Part shown: one piece after another, positions 37,196-49,550 of the stretch
How the letters are laid out: the number at the start of each line of letters is the position of its first letter
How positions within the stretch are numbered: the first letter of the stretch is position 1
DNA from: Dermatemys mawii
Taxonomy: Eukaryota > Chordata > Testudines > Dermatemydidae
Direction of reading: 5' to 3'
Assembly (NCBI GenBank): GCA_007922305.1
Contig: ML677335.1
Coordinates: forward strand, 39,856,887 to 39,920,886
DNA: 64,000 nt
Program-made: the position numbers and the translations under genes
The notes under the pieces: model-generated
The model's input: the letters and a program-made list of their open reading frames with translations, nothing else
What the model was told of the DNA's origin: nothing
The model's database searches: none

Positions 37196-38756
37196 ACAAG
37201 TGTTTGGAGGATAGGATTATAATTCAGAATGATCTGGAGAAATGGTCCGAAGTGAACAAGATGAAGTACTTCACTTAGGAAGGAGCAATCAGTTGCACAC
37301 ATACAAAATGGGAAATGACTGACTAAGAAGGAATACTGTGGAAAAGGATCTGGGGGTCATAGTGGACCATAAGCTGAATGAGTCAACAGTGTAACACTGT
37401 TGCAAAAAAAGCAAACATCATTCTGGGAGGTACTAGAGGAGTGTTGTGAACAAGATACGAGAAGTATGTCTTCCACTCTACCCCGCGCTGATTAGGCCTC
37501 AACTGGAGTATTGTGTCCAGTTCTGGGCACCACATTTCAGGAAAGATGTGGCGAAATTGAGAAAGTCCAGAGAAGAGGAGCAAAAATGATTAAAGGTCTA
37601 GAAAACATTATCTATGAGGGAAGATTGAAAACATTAGGTTTGTTTAGTCTGGAAAAGAGAAGACTGAGAGGGGACATAACAGTTTTCAAGTACATAAAAG
37701 ATTGTTACAAGGAGGAGGGAGACTAATTGTTCTTCTTAACCTCTGAGGGTAGGACAAGAAGCAATGGGCTTAAATTGCAGGAAGGGAAGTTTAGGCTGAA
37801 TACTAGGAAAATGTTCCTCTCAGGGTGATTAAGCACTGGAATAAATGGCCTAGGGCAGTTGTGGAATCTCCATCACTGTAGATTTTTAAGAGTAGGTTGA
37901 CACACACTTGTCAGGGATGATCTAGAGCAGGGGTCAGCAACCTTTTAGAGGTGGTGTGCCAAATTTTCACCTAGTCAGGCCTTCGCGTGCCAGTCCGGAA
38001 GTGGCGGGGCTTTGGGCGGAAGGGGAGGGGCTGAAGGGGCATGCAGAGGGAACCCCAGGGCGGGGGGTAGGCTGCGTGGCTCAGCCCACCTGCTTTGGGG
38101 TTTCCCCCGCAGGCTCCTGCCAGCTGGAGTCCCACTGCCTGCCCCAGTCAGCTCCCGCTGCTAGCCTGGGTACAGGGAACCCAGGCTGACAGTGAGCTGG
38201 CAGGAGCCTGCGGGGGAAACCCCAAAGCCACGCAGGCTAAGCGCTCAGCCCCCGCTGCTTTGGGGTTTCCCCCGCTGGCGCCTTGCCAGCTGGGGTCCCC
38301 GCCCCACTCAGCTCACACTGCCAGCCTGGGCTCATGGAGCTCAGACTGGCAGCAGGAGCTGAGACCCCGGCTGGGAGGAGCCCGCGGGGAAACCCCGAAG
38401 CGGCACAGGTTGAGTGCTCAGCCCGCGCCACTTTGCAGTTTCCCCGCTGGCACTTTGGCAGTCGGGGTCCCGCCTGCCCCACTCAGCTCCCACTGCCAGC
38501 CTGGGTATAAGGAACCTAAGCTGGCAGCCGGAGCTGAGTGGGGCAGGTGGCGGCTGGCAAGGCACCAGCGGGGGGAACTCCAAAGCCGCGGGAGGGCTGA
38601 GCTCTCCCTGCGTGCCGGCCTAAATTGGCTAGCATGCCATGTTTGGCACGCGTGCCATAGGTTGCCGACCCCTGGTCTAGATAATACTTAGTCCTGCCAT
38701 GAGCACAGGGAACTGGACTAGATGACCTCTTGAGGTCCCTTCCAGTCATATGCTCT
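37196..38756 (+). mobile_element. CR1 LINE, split by a hAT-type element
   Basis: Sense-strand CR1. After GGGGGTCATAGTGGACCATA it contains ACTGGAGTATTGTGTCCAGT, TTTAGTCTGGAAAAGAGAAG and TTAAATTGCAGGAAGGGAAG. The 3' end ACTGGACTAGATGACCTC with CCCTTCCAGTC is at 38712-38748. One frame (37511-37726) gives [16 protein letters not shown] and [13 protein letters not shown], the tail of CR1 ORF2. Frame breaks make it inactive. It is interrupted from 37928 to 38674. Confidence 0.95.
37928..38674. mobile_element. hAT-type nonautonomous element inside CR1
   Basis: Inverted ends CAGGGGTCAGCAACC and the complement of GGTTGCCGACCCCTG differ at one base. The flanks ATCTAGAG and GTCTAGAT agree at 6 of 8 bases, and the CR1 reads through if one copy is removed. 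The GC-rich interior holds several imperfect copies of a unit with CAGCTCCCGCTGC, CTGGCAGGAG and GGGGTTTCCCC. No transposase. A 198-codon open frame here is a by-product of GC richness. Confidence 0.9.
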
Positions 38757-40629
38757 AAAGTCAAACATCTCAGATCCTGTTGGAGCTAGAAGCAGATGCA
38801 GGATGCCATAGGGAAACTGGGAATCTTAGTTTTTGCCAGTATGTTAAATCTCTCATTTCTAGCCCTGTAGGCTGGGAAATATTGGACTTTAAAGTCATGG
38901 GTAATGAGGGGAGAACTTCTTTTGTGTGCCGGCCTCTGTATGCTGTGCTGAGTAGCGAGGGCTCTGATGTGGATTCTGGACTGCCGTGAGCTGCATCCTG
39001 TGGGTCAGTGTGGCTACTCCCATTTTATGGAAACTGAGCCGTTGAGAGACTTGCACAACCAGATGTTGTGTTTGGTCTCTCTTGATTTCCAGAGCAGCCC
39101 AAAATCCTGGGGGCACAAAGATGGATGAAAGCCATTTTAACTCTGCTTCCCTCTGAATTGTACGTTCTGTGCTGTATTTCCTGGAAGCACAGCACAGAAT
39201 TCCAGCCATGATATTTCTAGTTCACTGAATCATGTCATTGTGGGCCTTGAGGAGGTGCAGTGTATTCCAGGAAACTCCATATTGAAGGAAGGAAGGGAGG
39301 AATCTTTCCCTGGCAGGTTGATTAAAAATATAAAATTGAGGCAGCTGTGTGAGACTTTTCAAGGCATTTGAAGTGTGAGAATACGTCGCAGGGATGTGCA
39401 TTAATCACAAAAGGTCCATGATAAAGTTATGGGGTCAAATCTTCAGTTGGCATAAATGAACCTATGCTGATTGACACCATCTGAGCACTTAGCCCATGTA
39501 TCCCCTGATTCAGCAGTTTGTCATATAGATACCACCCTTCACTCCTGCCATTCTGTACTGGGCTATACAGTTGTTAGTCCAATTACTTTATTATTCGTAA
39601 GTGATTGTACAAAAATGTGAGTCACACAGGTTGTCCCCCAGAAATGACAGGTACAAGCTCTGTTATACACCACCCCATCACACAGAGGACCAGGTTTATC
39701 ACTGATCTCATTACACAGAGCTCAGTGGTGTCATTCCATGGAAGAGTCTGGACCATTTTGTTCATGCTGCTTATTTGTCTTATTTTGTTTGCTTTATGTG
39801 ACCTTTTTCCTTTTTTAGTGTCCTTCTACTTTTTCTCTTTTAGTTCCTATGGAAACAGTGTACTGGGTGACTGTCATAGCAATAGACACAGAGTAGTTAG
39901 TTATACAATGATTTGTGAGATGATTATGACAGCATACATAAAGGGTTGGGAGATGTGTGCATGAAAGCAGGGTGGGCATTGACGGTTGGAACTGGAAGCT
40001 GCAGGTTTCCAAGTGTGTTGTTATGATTCCTCTTTCATTCACTTGTAACTTTACACAACTTTTATTTTTTGTGCTGAAACATTTGCTGCCACCCTTGATT
40101 GAGACCAATGGATCCCAGGTACCCAAATGATGTGGGGGGAGGAAATGCTTCTTAGAAGATCCTAGGTATCCTCTAATGTTTGAAAAATGTGCCTAGACCA
40201 GTTCAAACTTCAGTTTTCTAGTGCTCACTTAACTAGATACTTGTCTGCATTTAATTAAATATACAGTGGGATTCCATATAGCATGAAGTAAAATTTTTCA
40301 CTTAGCAATTTCACTGTAACGTACAGATAAGTCTGTTTCCAAACTTCCCCCGGACTTGTGGTTTGGCCCTTCTCTTTTTCTTTTTAAGCACAATTTGCTG
40401 TAATAAGAATTGCAACTGGGAACAATGTGGGACATTTATTATACTTCAGGCTTAAAAAAAATATGAACAAGCTTTTTATATCACACTTCCCCCAGGTATG
40501 TTCCACTTCTTATGGTATATACCGTCAGAACTATCCTCATATAGTGAGATTGTTTAATTTGTACTGGCTCTTGGTTCAGATGGTATTCAGATATTTCAAG
40601 ACTGTCAAAAATGTAGGTATGTTCACAGA

Positions 40630-40915
40630 GTATGAAATTTTCAAAGGTGCCTTAGGAAATTAGGTGCCTAAATCTCTTAGGCCATGGGTACACAACAAAG
40701 TTTTCCTGAGGTAAGTTGCCCTGGCATACATCCTCCACAGTTAGTATATTGCTTGTGTGCATCTTGGTGCTGGGCATAGTCATTGGGACTGCTTATATCA
40801 ATTCACAGTGCAGTGCCTCCTGGGTAGGTATCCTAGTGTGCAACCCGCCACCATTCAGTGCACTGTTTTTTGGGAAGTTTTGGCAATGCATGGTGGGACA
40901 GAAACAAGTCTCGCA
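40630..40915. mobile_element. Fragments of DNA-transposon-like repeats
   Basis: At 40630-40680 TTTTCAAAGGTGCCTTAGGA and TTAGGTGCCTAAATC match half of the palindromic family seen at 46869. At about 40679-40915 CATGGGTACACAACAAAGTT through GGCAATGCATGGTGGGACAG resembles a hAT-like turtle element. Ends unclear. Confidence 0.45.
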
Positions 40916-41093
40916 AGACTGGAATCAAAGGGTCAATTTCCATCATTCAAATGTATCCGTCCCATAATATCCTAACCTATAATTTTCACACCTATTTTCA
41001 ATATCCCATGAACCCATGTAAGACTAGTCAGTGTCTACCATCTCTGACAGAAGCATAGAGCCTTCACCGCCCTGCACTATTGTCATGAGTATT

Positions 41094-41785
41094 TGTCAAG
41101 GCTGACTCCCCACTCTGGCACTTCAAGTGCAGAAGGTGGGGGCCTGCAAGGACTCTAAAAATTAATACTGGCCACTCCAGGTTGGTATTAAACTCCCAAG
41201 ATTACAGCTTTTCTCTGACCTTGGATGGGTAAATGCTGCCACCACTCAAGTGCACCCCCCCTTTTGAGAACCTAGGAAGGAGCATGTGGGAATTCCTTCC
41301 TGTGGAGTACCCTCAATCCCTTTCACCCCTATTCTGAGGAAGAGCTGAGAGAGAAAACAAAGGAAGTCAGCTGTTGCCATCAGCTAATTAAACAACATAT
41401 GCTCAAATCTCTTAGGAGACAAAAAACCCAATCCTATTCTTAAAAAAGGTAAATTTTTGTTAAAAACAAAAAGAAAGAAAATACACCTGGAATTTAGGCT
41501 ATTGCTATATTTTAAAAGAGCAAATATAATAATTAAGAATCAAGAATGGTTTTCTTGGGGTCCAACTTAAAGGTTACAAGCAAAACAAAAGCACCTGGGA
41601 TTAGCACAGTGGAGTCCACAAGCCAATAAGAGATCAACCTAATTGCATCTTCCTAGACATTTCCTGATTTCCTTGCATATCTGGGATTTAAATGAGTAGT
41701 TCTAGGTATAATCTGATGGTTTTCCATACCTGGTTCAAAGCTCTTGAAGCATAGTCCCAACCCTATCTCTGTTGTGAATGACCAG
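41094..41785 (-). mobile_element. Truncated solo LTR, turtle ~1 kb LTR family, copy 3
   Basis: The plus strand starts TGTCAAGGCTGACTCCCCAC and contains GGTATTAAACTCCCAAGATT and CAGCTAATTAAACAACATAT. It aligns with copy 2 from its low-coordinate end and with copy 1 over the shared part. It stops near CATACCTGGTTCAAAGCTCT, so the U3 end on the minus strand is missing. Confidence 0.8.
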
Positions 41786-43985
41786 ACACCTGGTCACTCT
41801 AATTTCAGGCCTCAGCCTCTAAAAATCCAAGTCTTCTTATCTCTTGCATCTCTGAAATATCAGGAGGGTTGCTTCCCAGTTAAAAAAAGATGCTAAAATG
41901 TTTTCTTGAATCAAATACATATAATTAGTGAAAGGTTATAGCACTGATTGCATCTGCAGTCCTTCTCTGTTTAAACACAAATGGCATAGGTGTTACTTAG
42001 TCATGCAATTTGATTTTATGGGGGTACTACTGTATATACATTAAGTATGGTTAGATATCTTTACTTAAAGAATAAGTGTTGTGGAGGCATTCACTGCCAG
42101 CTGTAGGAAAAAAGTCTAGATAGATAATTTTTGCTGCTACTGCTCTTGTCACAAACAGAAGACACTTGGGTGATTTTTTTTCTTCTTCAGAGCTTGAGTT
42201 CTTTCCAAAAGCAAGTAACCTGTTTTGGCTGCTAACCTGAGTAAATTGACTTAATTGACTAAATTGGGTATTTTTAAAAAAAGAATGAAGGAGACAGGGA
42301 GGTGAGGGAGAAAGAGAGAGATCCTTCCCACTACACAGTATTCACATGCAGTATCTGGGTGAACTGCTGTACCAACTTCCTCCTCTTTTGGCAAAGGAAA
42401 AAAAATACACCTTGCCAAGTCTAACATGCTTGATGAGTAGTCAAAGCTCCCATATGCCAAACAAACTCAACTGTGCTGCAAATGTCATTTTGGGTGCGGG
42501 GGTGTGGTGCTGAGTCATAAAGCAGTGGTTCCAGAGCCGGTGTAACAACTAGGTGACCGCCTAGGGCACCTACAGCGAAGGTGGAATGTACTCCTAAGGA
42601 GACAAAATATAAAGAGCATAGAATGGAAATTTGATCATCTTTAAGTATGTGCCACTTTTAGTCATTTTCTAGGATTCAGAAATTTACCGTAACTAAAGTC
42701 AGATTCTAGTGGTGGTGCTTTGAGCTGGGTTAAGCCTTGTTTGTATTAAGTTCATTGAAACTGGTGAGTGTGAATGCACCACCCTTCATTTAAGATAGTT
42801 GTAAGAACAGTTAAGGAGTCCCACCTAAAACAAAGCAGACTGCCCAGAAATTACGCCTTGTAGGTAAGGGTTCCCTTGGGCATTGTTTTGTTGTGTGCAC
42901 CTGTGGGCATGGAAAAGACTAGCTTCAAGGGACAGAAAGCGGGAGACAAGAAATAGAGAGCAAGAAATCCAAGGAGCAGCCTGCTATAAGCATGGTGTGG
43001 CCCTGGGACAAGCCTAGAGGGAGGTTCTGTGTTTGGGTGTTGGAGCGGGACAAGCTGAGAGAAGCTTGGACTTGTAAGCAAAGAATACATCTTTTGGTTT
43101 TGATTCCTCCTGCATCCACAGAAGCAGTTCATTGTACATTTCTTGTAAACAAAGAAAATAGCAGACTCATCGTCAATTTCTACTCCTAATTGGAACCACC
43201 AAAGCGGCCCTGAACTTTGACTACCCATTTGAGTCAAAAACAGGGAAAAGGTGCATAATACACAGGTGCCAGGTTTTTTCAAAGGGGTATGTACATTAGA
43301 TGTATGTCTAATAGCCTGCTTGTATGCACAAATGTGGTAACTGTCGGTGCAAATAGGTACAGGTCAAAAATAGTGGTTCCTTATTGAAATATGTGGCCTT
43401 GTGGTAATATATTTCACTTGCTTAATAATGAGTACAAATACTTAGGATGTATAATGGGTACAAAACACTGAGTTTAGATGAAACAGGGCTGCCCTTTGGG
43501 GTTTGCTTGTAATAAAATGTTTGTCATCTACATCTTCCCTTGCTTTCTGCCAAGCACCCATCCTGTGCTAACGTTTCCTTTCCCACAATACTATGACCTC
43601 TAGAAGGTACTTTCTCAATGAAATGTGATGTGCACATGCACATGCAAAAAAAATCATCATTTTCTTAAGCTCAGATGTTGATAACCTGCTCCTGTTTAAT
43701 GCTTTATTCCATGATTAGTCCTATTGAAATCTGTGGGTCTATTTGTAGAATAAGTGCTCACATTGAGTAGTCAGGATGGCACAATCTGTCGCACAATTTG
43801 TACGTATGTAAGGAAGTGCTGATTTTGCTATCTGAATAAGACTATGGACAGTTGAGTTGTATTTATTAAGTTGTCATTTTAAAAAAGAGTGGTGAGCTGT
43901 AAAGCTTTTGCTTCTCAGGACTTGAATTCAGAATTGTATATTTCTAATCCCTGCCACAGAAAAGATCCCCTCTTCCTTTCACACT
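41786..43985. other. Unannotated intron stretch
   Basis: No recognised gene or well-defined repeat. A short CTAGGTGACCGCCTAGGGCA piece near 42550 may be a remnant of an interspersed element. A 143-codon minus-strand frame (42851-43282) has no recognisable domain. Confidence 0.5.
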
Positions 43986-44729
43986 CAGGACTTGGCTACA
44001 CTTGCAGCTGTAGAGAACTTTGAGTTAAACCAGTCTTCGGAGAGCACACTAGGGAAAGCACCTCAGTCTGTCTACACTGACAGCTGTAAGCGCACTAGCA
44101 TGGCCACATTTGCGGCACTTGCAGTGGCATTGGGAGCGGTGCATTATAGGCAGCTATCCCAGCGTTCAAGTGGCTGCAACATGCTTTTCAAATGCGGGGG
44201 TTGGGATGGAGTGTGACAGGGAGTGTGTTGTGTGTATGTGGAGGGAGAGAGAATGGGTTTTTGGGGTGCTGAGAGTGTGTCAGCACATTGTTTTATAAGT
44301 TCAAACCCCCTCCTCCCCCACCTCTCTCTCACTCACTCACTCAAAACAAACAATATTCCTCAGTAAATGTTTGCTTTGTCCCGGAGCAGATAAACGTGCC
44401 ATCTATCAAAAACAGAGCTTTGAAAAGGCACATCCACATTCCTGCAGCCAATTTCAAAACAATGAGAAGAGTAGCCAATTAAGGGGATTATGGGATGTTT
44501 CCAGAGGTCAATCAGAGCGCAGTAATGCAACACCTCGTTCACACTGACCCTGGAACATCTCACCCAATATGCATCAGACCTTATTCCTCTCATTGAGGTG
44601 GATTACCAGGCAAGCTCTAGCCAGGGAGTCAGAGCACTCTGTGTGCGTTTCCAATGTGGACAGGGAGTAATGTAGACCACTCTGGATGGCTTTACTGTGG
44701 TATAATGTGCAAGTGTAGCCAAGGCCTTA
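43986..44729. mobile_element. hAT-like nonautonomous element, family A copy 1
   Basis: Ends ACTTGGCTACACTTGC and GCAAGTGTAGCCAAGGCC are inverted. The interior shares GTGGCATTGGGAGC, TGCTTTTCAAA and GTGTTGTGTGTATG with the element at 49551-50240. No clear target duplication and no transposase. Confidence 0.75.
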
Positions 44730-44939
44730 GTGCCATTGTCAGCAGCTGTAGGAGATCACACATAGTTGTGAGCTTGTTAAAGACTTAGCAGTCCTGTGAA
44801 GAATGAAATAATTTCTGATTACAGTACTGTCAAAAGTCTTTGTCATTTTTAATACTAAAGCACATATGAAGGTGGAAGAAACATGGAGTAAAATGCCTAG
44901 CTCTGCTAAATTAATTTGAGTTTTGCCATTGTTATCAGT

Positions 44940-45170
44940 GGAGTCAGGATTTTAACCATGATCTAGGGGTTAGACTAAGAGACTGGGAACTGGAATTCCT
45001 GGTTTCTGTTCTTGGCTCTACCACTGACTCTTCTGTGACTTTGAGTGAGTCACTAAAGCTGTCTGTGCCTCAGTTTGCCTCTCTATAATTGCATATGGTA
45101 ATGCAAAAGGCCCAGTATCTCATAAGGATGTTATGACAAGGAATTAGTAAAGATGGATAAAAGAGAGTAT
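44940..45170 (+). repeat. MIR-type SINE
   Basis: The words GGCTCTACCACTGACTCTTC, GAGTGAGTCACTAAAGC and GTGCCTCAGTTTGCCTCTCT, then ATAAAAGAGAGTATG, follow the MIR core consensus in order, diverged as expected for an ancient SINE. Confidence 0.75.
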
Positions 45171-45629
45171 GTAAGTTCAGAGAAATATTGCTGCTTTTTT
45201 TTATTTTATCATATTTTGTATGTTTTTGGGATCATGAGCAATTTTGCAGTTCTTTAAATTTTAAAGCTATAGTTAGATTCTTAAATCAGTAGTTACAGTG
45301 GAGTCCCTCATTTTTTAAGAAATATGCTTTTTCTTTCTAAAGTATATTTGGGTTTAAATTTTTGGTCCATTTTCTTCTTTTATTTGCTTTTATTGTTTGA
45401 ATTTTTTTCTCACCTTAAACTATTATTCTGTACAGTGCCAGGGTAGTTTTGATTTATTTGCCTTCACAGTCTGAAGAGTGATACAGCAAGTTGTCTAACA
45501 CAGGATGAAAAGAGATGTAGAGTGACCATTTGAAATAAACCTTATCTTGTTTCTTATTTTTCATAATCCAAGTAAGCACACTACAAATGTCCAGCTTATC
45601 ACTTTAAAAGCATAGGGAAGCACAAACAA

Positions 45630-45705
45630 ACCAAGTCTTTGTATAGCATCTAGCACAATGGGGTCCTGATCCATAACTAGGGCTCCTAGGTACATGGTAA
45701 TATAA
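45630..45705. repeat. L2/MIR-like 3' fragment
   Basis: CATCTAGCACAATGGGGTCC followed by TGATCCATAACTAGGGCTCC matches a common amniote repeat tail. A reverse-strand relative is at 19845-19890 (AAGGACCCAACTGTGCTAGG). Confidence 0.55.
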
Positions 45706-48692
45706 ATAAGCATGAGAACTTTGCACTTTCCTTAATATTGCTTTAATTATTCCTTCAGATGATGGGATGTGATGGTTAATGACAACTGTAGCAACTGATG
45801 ATCTTTTGTCCATTTGTCAGCCTAAATGAGAAAACACACCGCTTAATAGTTCCACCGTGTTAGAAATAAATGAAGTTCATTAAAATACGCTTTATTATTC
45901 TTTTCCAAATAATGCATCAAATCCTGCCCTGGCATGTTTGTGAAAGATGAATGTCCCCTAGTGGTCATGTTGTAGATTACCTGCTGCCAGTTGTTGCTTC
46001 TTTTCCCCTGTTAAAGAGTCAGAAATGGAATTATTTCAAACAGATAAACTGATAACTTTGATAAATTATTTCTACTGAAAAAAATTTCTTTCAGTCTGAT
46101 ATCTCAGCAAATCTGTCCTGACCAGTATTTTTCACTGGCTAAGGTTTTGTCATCACTGTCGCATATTGAAGGTAGTGAAAAATCTGAAAATATCACATAA
46201 CCAGAATTGTTCACATTATGATTCACCTGGATGAAGACAAGAGATGCAATCAGTTTTGTTCTGATATTTCATAGATGTGCTGCTTTCTGCAAAATGTGAA
46301 GGGAGACTAACTGACTAACTAGAGATACTAAGGGCAAAGTGGAATGGCATCAGAAGAATCTTTATAATAATAAGCAAAAGACCTTGACATCTGCCCTTCA
46401 CAACGGAATGTATATTTTTTTATTATACGATATTATTCCTTTAACTAGACAGAGACACACACATAAAAAAAGCAAACAGCCCAAAAGCTCCAGGGAAATA
46501 CTGTCTCAGAAAATTTGCAGGAAAGATTTTATGGGTCTGATCTCATTCAAGTCATTGAGAATTCAAGACATTCAGCACTTTGCAGGAGCAGGGTCTCTAT
46601 ATTGTACAGATCTTTGCTTTAGTAGGCACCTCTTTTTGTATGCAATAAGTTAATGTAACATTTCTGTAATATATGTATTAGAACTGTTTTATATACAGTT
46701 TAATATACCCCATATATTATAAATGTCTAAAGTACATAATGTAATGCACACATATGTTGCTTCTGTTAAACAACTTGCTTTAAAACAAGTGGATAGTAAA
46801 TAAAGATCTACAGCATAGATCAATAGTACAGTGCAGGTTGTGTGTCTCTGTCACTGTGAGTGTGTTTTGGCTGGGATCTTCGAAAGACCCTATGTAAGTT
46901 AGACATCCAACTCCCATTGACTTGCAAGAGGATTAGAATGCCCAACTCCCATACATTCTTTTGAAAATCCCAGCCATAAACATAAAATGTATGAATGTGA
47001 TGTCACTTCAAATCCACCTATTATGCAAGGGCAACACACGTTAGAGACCTAAATAGCATCAGTTGCAGCCAGACACAGAAAAGGAGAGTTAAATTTTAGG
47101 TGCAACTCTCTGTGTTTATGTATATGTAGATGGGAATACAGCTATGTAAATGCATGTAGATGTATATTGTTTTATGTCTGTATCTTTAAAAATTCTAGTC
47201 AATTTTCAGAAAGTGGAAACTCATGTCCGAAAGAGTTGTAGATGAAAGAAGAATTAAAATTCTTTTTGCTGGTGACATGCCTTGCTTTTTCAGATAATAA
47301 CGAGCCATCTGCATTGAATTTCAATTCACTTCGATGCTGGAAGCAACAATAAGAAAGACTTGCAGGTTAGAAATATAATTTTCAGGTTCTTTAGCAACCC
47401 CAGGCTCAGCTTCAGATAAAAAACAGAAGAGTCATTCATTGCTGCATTTTGCTCATTGTCCTTAGGCTGCTCACTCCCACTCATTCCAGCTGCCAAGGTC
47501 TTTCCTAACCCACACCTATATTTGATGTCAGTTTCCCCATTAAAAGCTGATAGAATGGAATGGACTCTAAGGCAGACCTATACCTGACTCAAGGAGGATC
47601 TGCGGCCTATTCCCACAATACATAGGGAGACTTTGCTTAGCTCCCATGTTGGCTGTAGGGGATGCTCTGAAATAGATCCAGTCAGACACATGGGAGACTG
47701 TGAGATCCCCAACTAACATAAGGAATTCCCTGATGCAGTCTGTCATCTTCAGGGGAAACTAATGTAGAGCCTCACTGGAGACAGAGGGAAGTTTCCCTAT
47801 AAATCCCTTGGAGTATGGAGGAAGGCACCAGGGAGAAGGGATGAAGACTGAGCTACTACAGATTACACATCAGATGCAACAGAGTTAAAATGAGCTCTAC
47901 TACGCTCTATCGGAGATACAAAAGCTGACACAGTTATCCATCAGACACAGGGAAAGCTAATGTAGTACTCAACAAAAGACTTCAACCTATTGTCAATTCC
48001 ATATCAGATTTAGAAAAATAAAGTTGGGGATTATAGGATACAATCTCCTAATACAGAGAAAAGGCTCCAGTAGGCAAGGTGTGTGTCAGTGTAAGGTGTG
48101 TGCTTATGATATCAGTTCCACAGTTAATGGGCTTTAATGCAGATTTTTTAGAGTAGCAGAATCCATGCATTGCCAGTACTTTAATATGGGTTCTACACAC
48201 ATAAAAAAAGAGCCAAAACCAAACCAAACCAAAACAAAAAAAAAACCCACAGCACACCACCAACTAGCCTGTGAACTACTCTTGGGCACCAGGAATAGTA
48301 CTGAAAGAAGGGAAATCTGTCATTTCGTTTTCATTATAATTACTGTGGAGGGAAGTCGGCACTTTGTAGGGACTAAACCTGTAAAGTGAAATTCACTGGA
48401 AACTTTGTTTCTGAAAAATATTGCCACTCTTGGTCACCATTCTTGGCAGTTTCAGAAGAGATGCCCTCCAGTTCAGATCTCGTGCACATTGGTGGTGAGC
48501 AGTGTGAGAAAGCTTATGCTGACTTTGCTTGTGCTGCACCTATTCTGTGGGTTAATGCACTAGAGGACTTAATTTTTCAGGCTAACGACACAGAACCCCT
48601 CACAAATACTAAATTCATTAAACAACATGAAATGCTTCGCAGAGGTACCCAGGGCTTGGAGCCATCTCTCTACAGCCTGCTCTTAAAGTGAG
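45706..48692. other. Unannotated intron stretch
   Basis: AT-rich intron with one palindromic MITE (46869-46975). Frames at 46339-46653 and 48386-48691 (104 and 101 codons) have no recognisable domain. Confidence 0.5.
46869..46975. mobile_element. Short palindromic MITE
   Basis: The left arm GGCTGGGATCTTCGAAAG and right arm TTTTGAAAATCCCAGCC are inverted, with inner arms around CCAACTCCCATTGA and CCCAACTCCCATAC. The whole element folds into one imperfect hairpin. Confidence 0.75.
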
Positions 48693-49545
48693 GAAGTCTT
48701 GTCCATGCTGCTCTGGATCAGCTCTCTGACTCCACCAGCTTCTGGCAGCACAAGCACTGCCTACCAGGCCTCACTCTCTCAGTGCAGATTAGTGATAGGC
48801 ACACACCAACCCATGAGTCCTCCAAGTGTCCCTCTGGAATACTCAGCTCTTGTGCCACTGAACACCCATGAAACTCTCTGAGTCGCTGTTTCCAAAGCAA
48901 TCGTACACACTGGCTTAAGAGTCAATACAGGATTGCCCCTATACTTAACACACAACTCTTGTATATAGTGAAAACAAGAGTAAGTTTATTGTCACAGAAC
49001 AGAGATTCAAGTGATTAGAAAGTAAGTATATGGAAACAAATGGTTACATATAAAACAACATCAGATCCTAAACTTAACTCAAAAGACATTCTTTGTTCAA
49101 GATCGCTTACTCCAAACCCTTTTCCAAGATTGAGGAATGCCAGAGTGGGGCTTTGTACCCTCAGCTACACCAGACCACACCTTTGATGTTCACTATGAAA
49201 ACATAGTCCCCCTCAGCTCCCCGCTGTTCACCTCTTCCTGTTAATTTCCTTCTGAAGTCTCTGCAAGCTCTTCATTAGCATTTGACTCACTATGCTAATA
49301 ACTTCTATTGTAAGACACAATAGTCCACCACAGAGATAAGGGATTCCCATCTTCCCTCTGGAGAAATTTGTCTCAAGGCACGCTATCTTTGAGTGATCTG
49401 CCTTTAACTACAAGGCCTAGAGAACCTAATTATCAGCCTACAAGGCCTAGAGAACCTAATTATAAGTATTAATATATACTTAAGTCCACACATTTTCTAT
49501 GCATAACATCTTGCAATGGTTGTGATGATCAGAGTGACACAGACT
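48693..49545 (-). mobile_element. LTR-like interspersed block
   Basis: CT-rich sequence (48700-48960) is followed by an antisense AATAAACTTACTC (48981-48993), then a long tail. The arrangement is like 9020-10275 and suggests an LTR read on the minus strand. Family and ends are not established. Confidence 0.4.
49408..49465 (+). repeat. 30-bp tandem duplication
   Basis: Two adjacent copies of a unit starting CTACAAGGCCTAGAGAACCT, period 30, nearly identical. Confidence 0.9.
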
Positions 49546-49550
49546 TTCCT

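Noticed and set aside
37970..38620. GC-rich block that could be taken for a CpG-island promoter
   Set aside because: It is bounded exactly by the inverted ends and target duplication of a transposon, and is repetitive inside.
38095..38691. 198-codon open frame on the plus strand, the longest in the window
   Set aside because: It lies inside the GC-rich hAT-type element, where stop codons are rare by composition. Overlapping open frames occur on both strands and the peptide is low-complexity.
42851..43282. 143-codon minus-strand frame as a gene
   Set aside because: No domain or repeat match by eye; length is within chance for a 64-kb window.
48386..48691. 101-codon plus-strand frame as an exon
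   Set aside because: No homology recognised and no convincing acceptor/donor pair around it.
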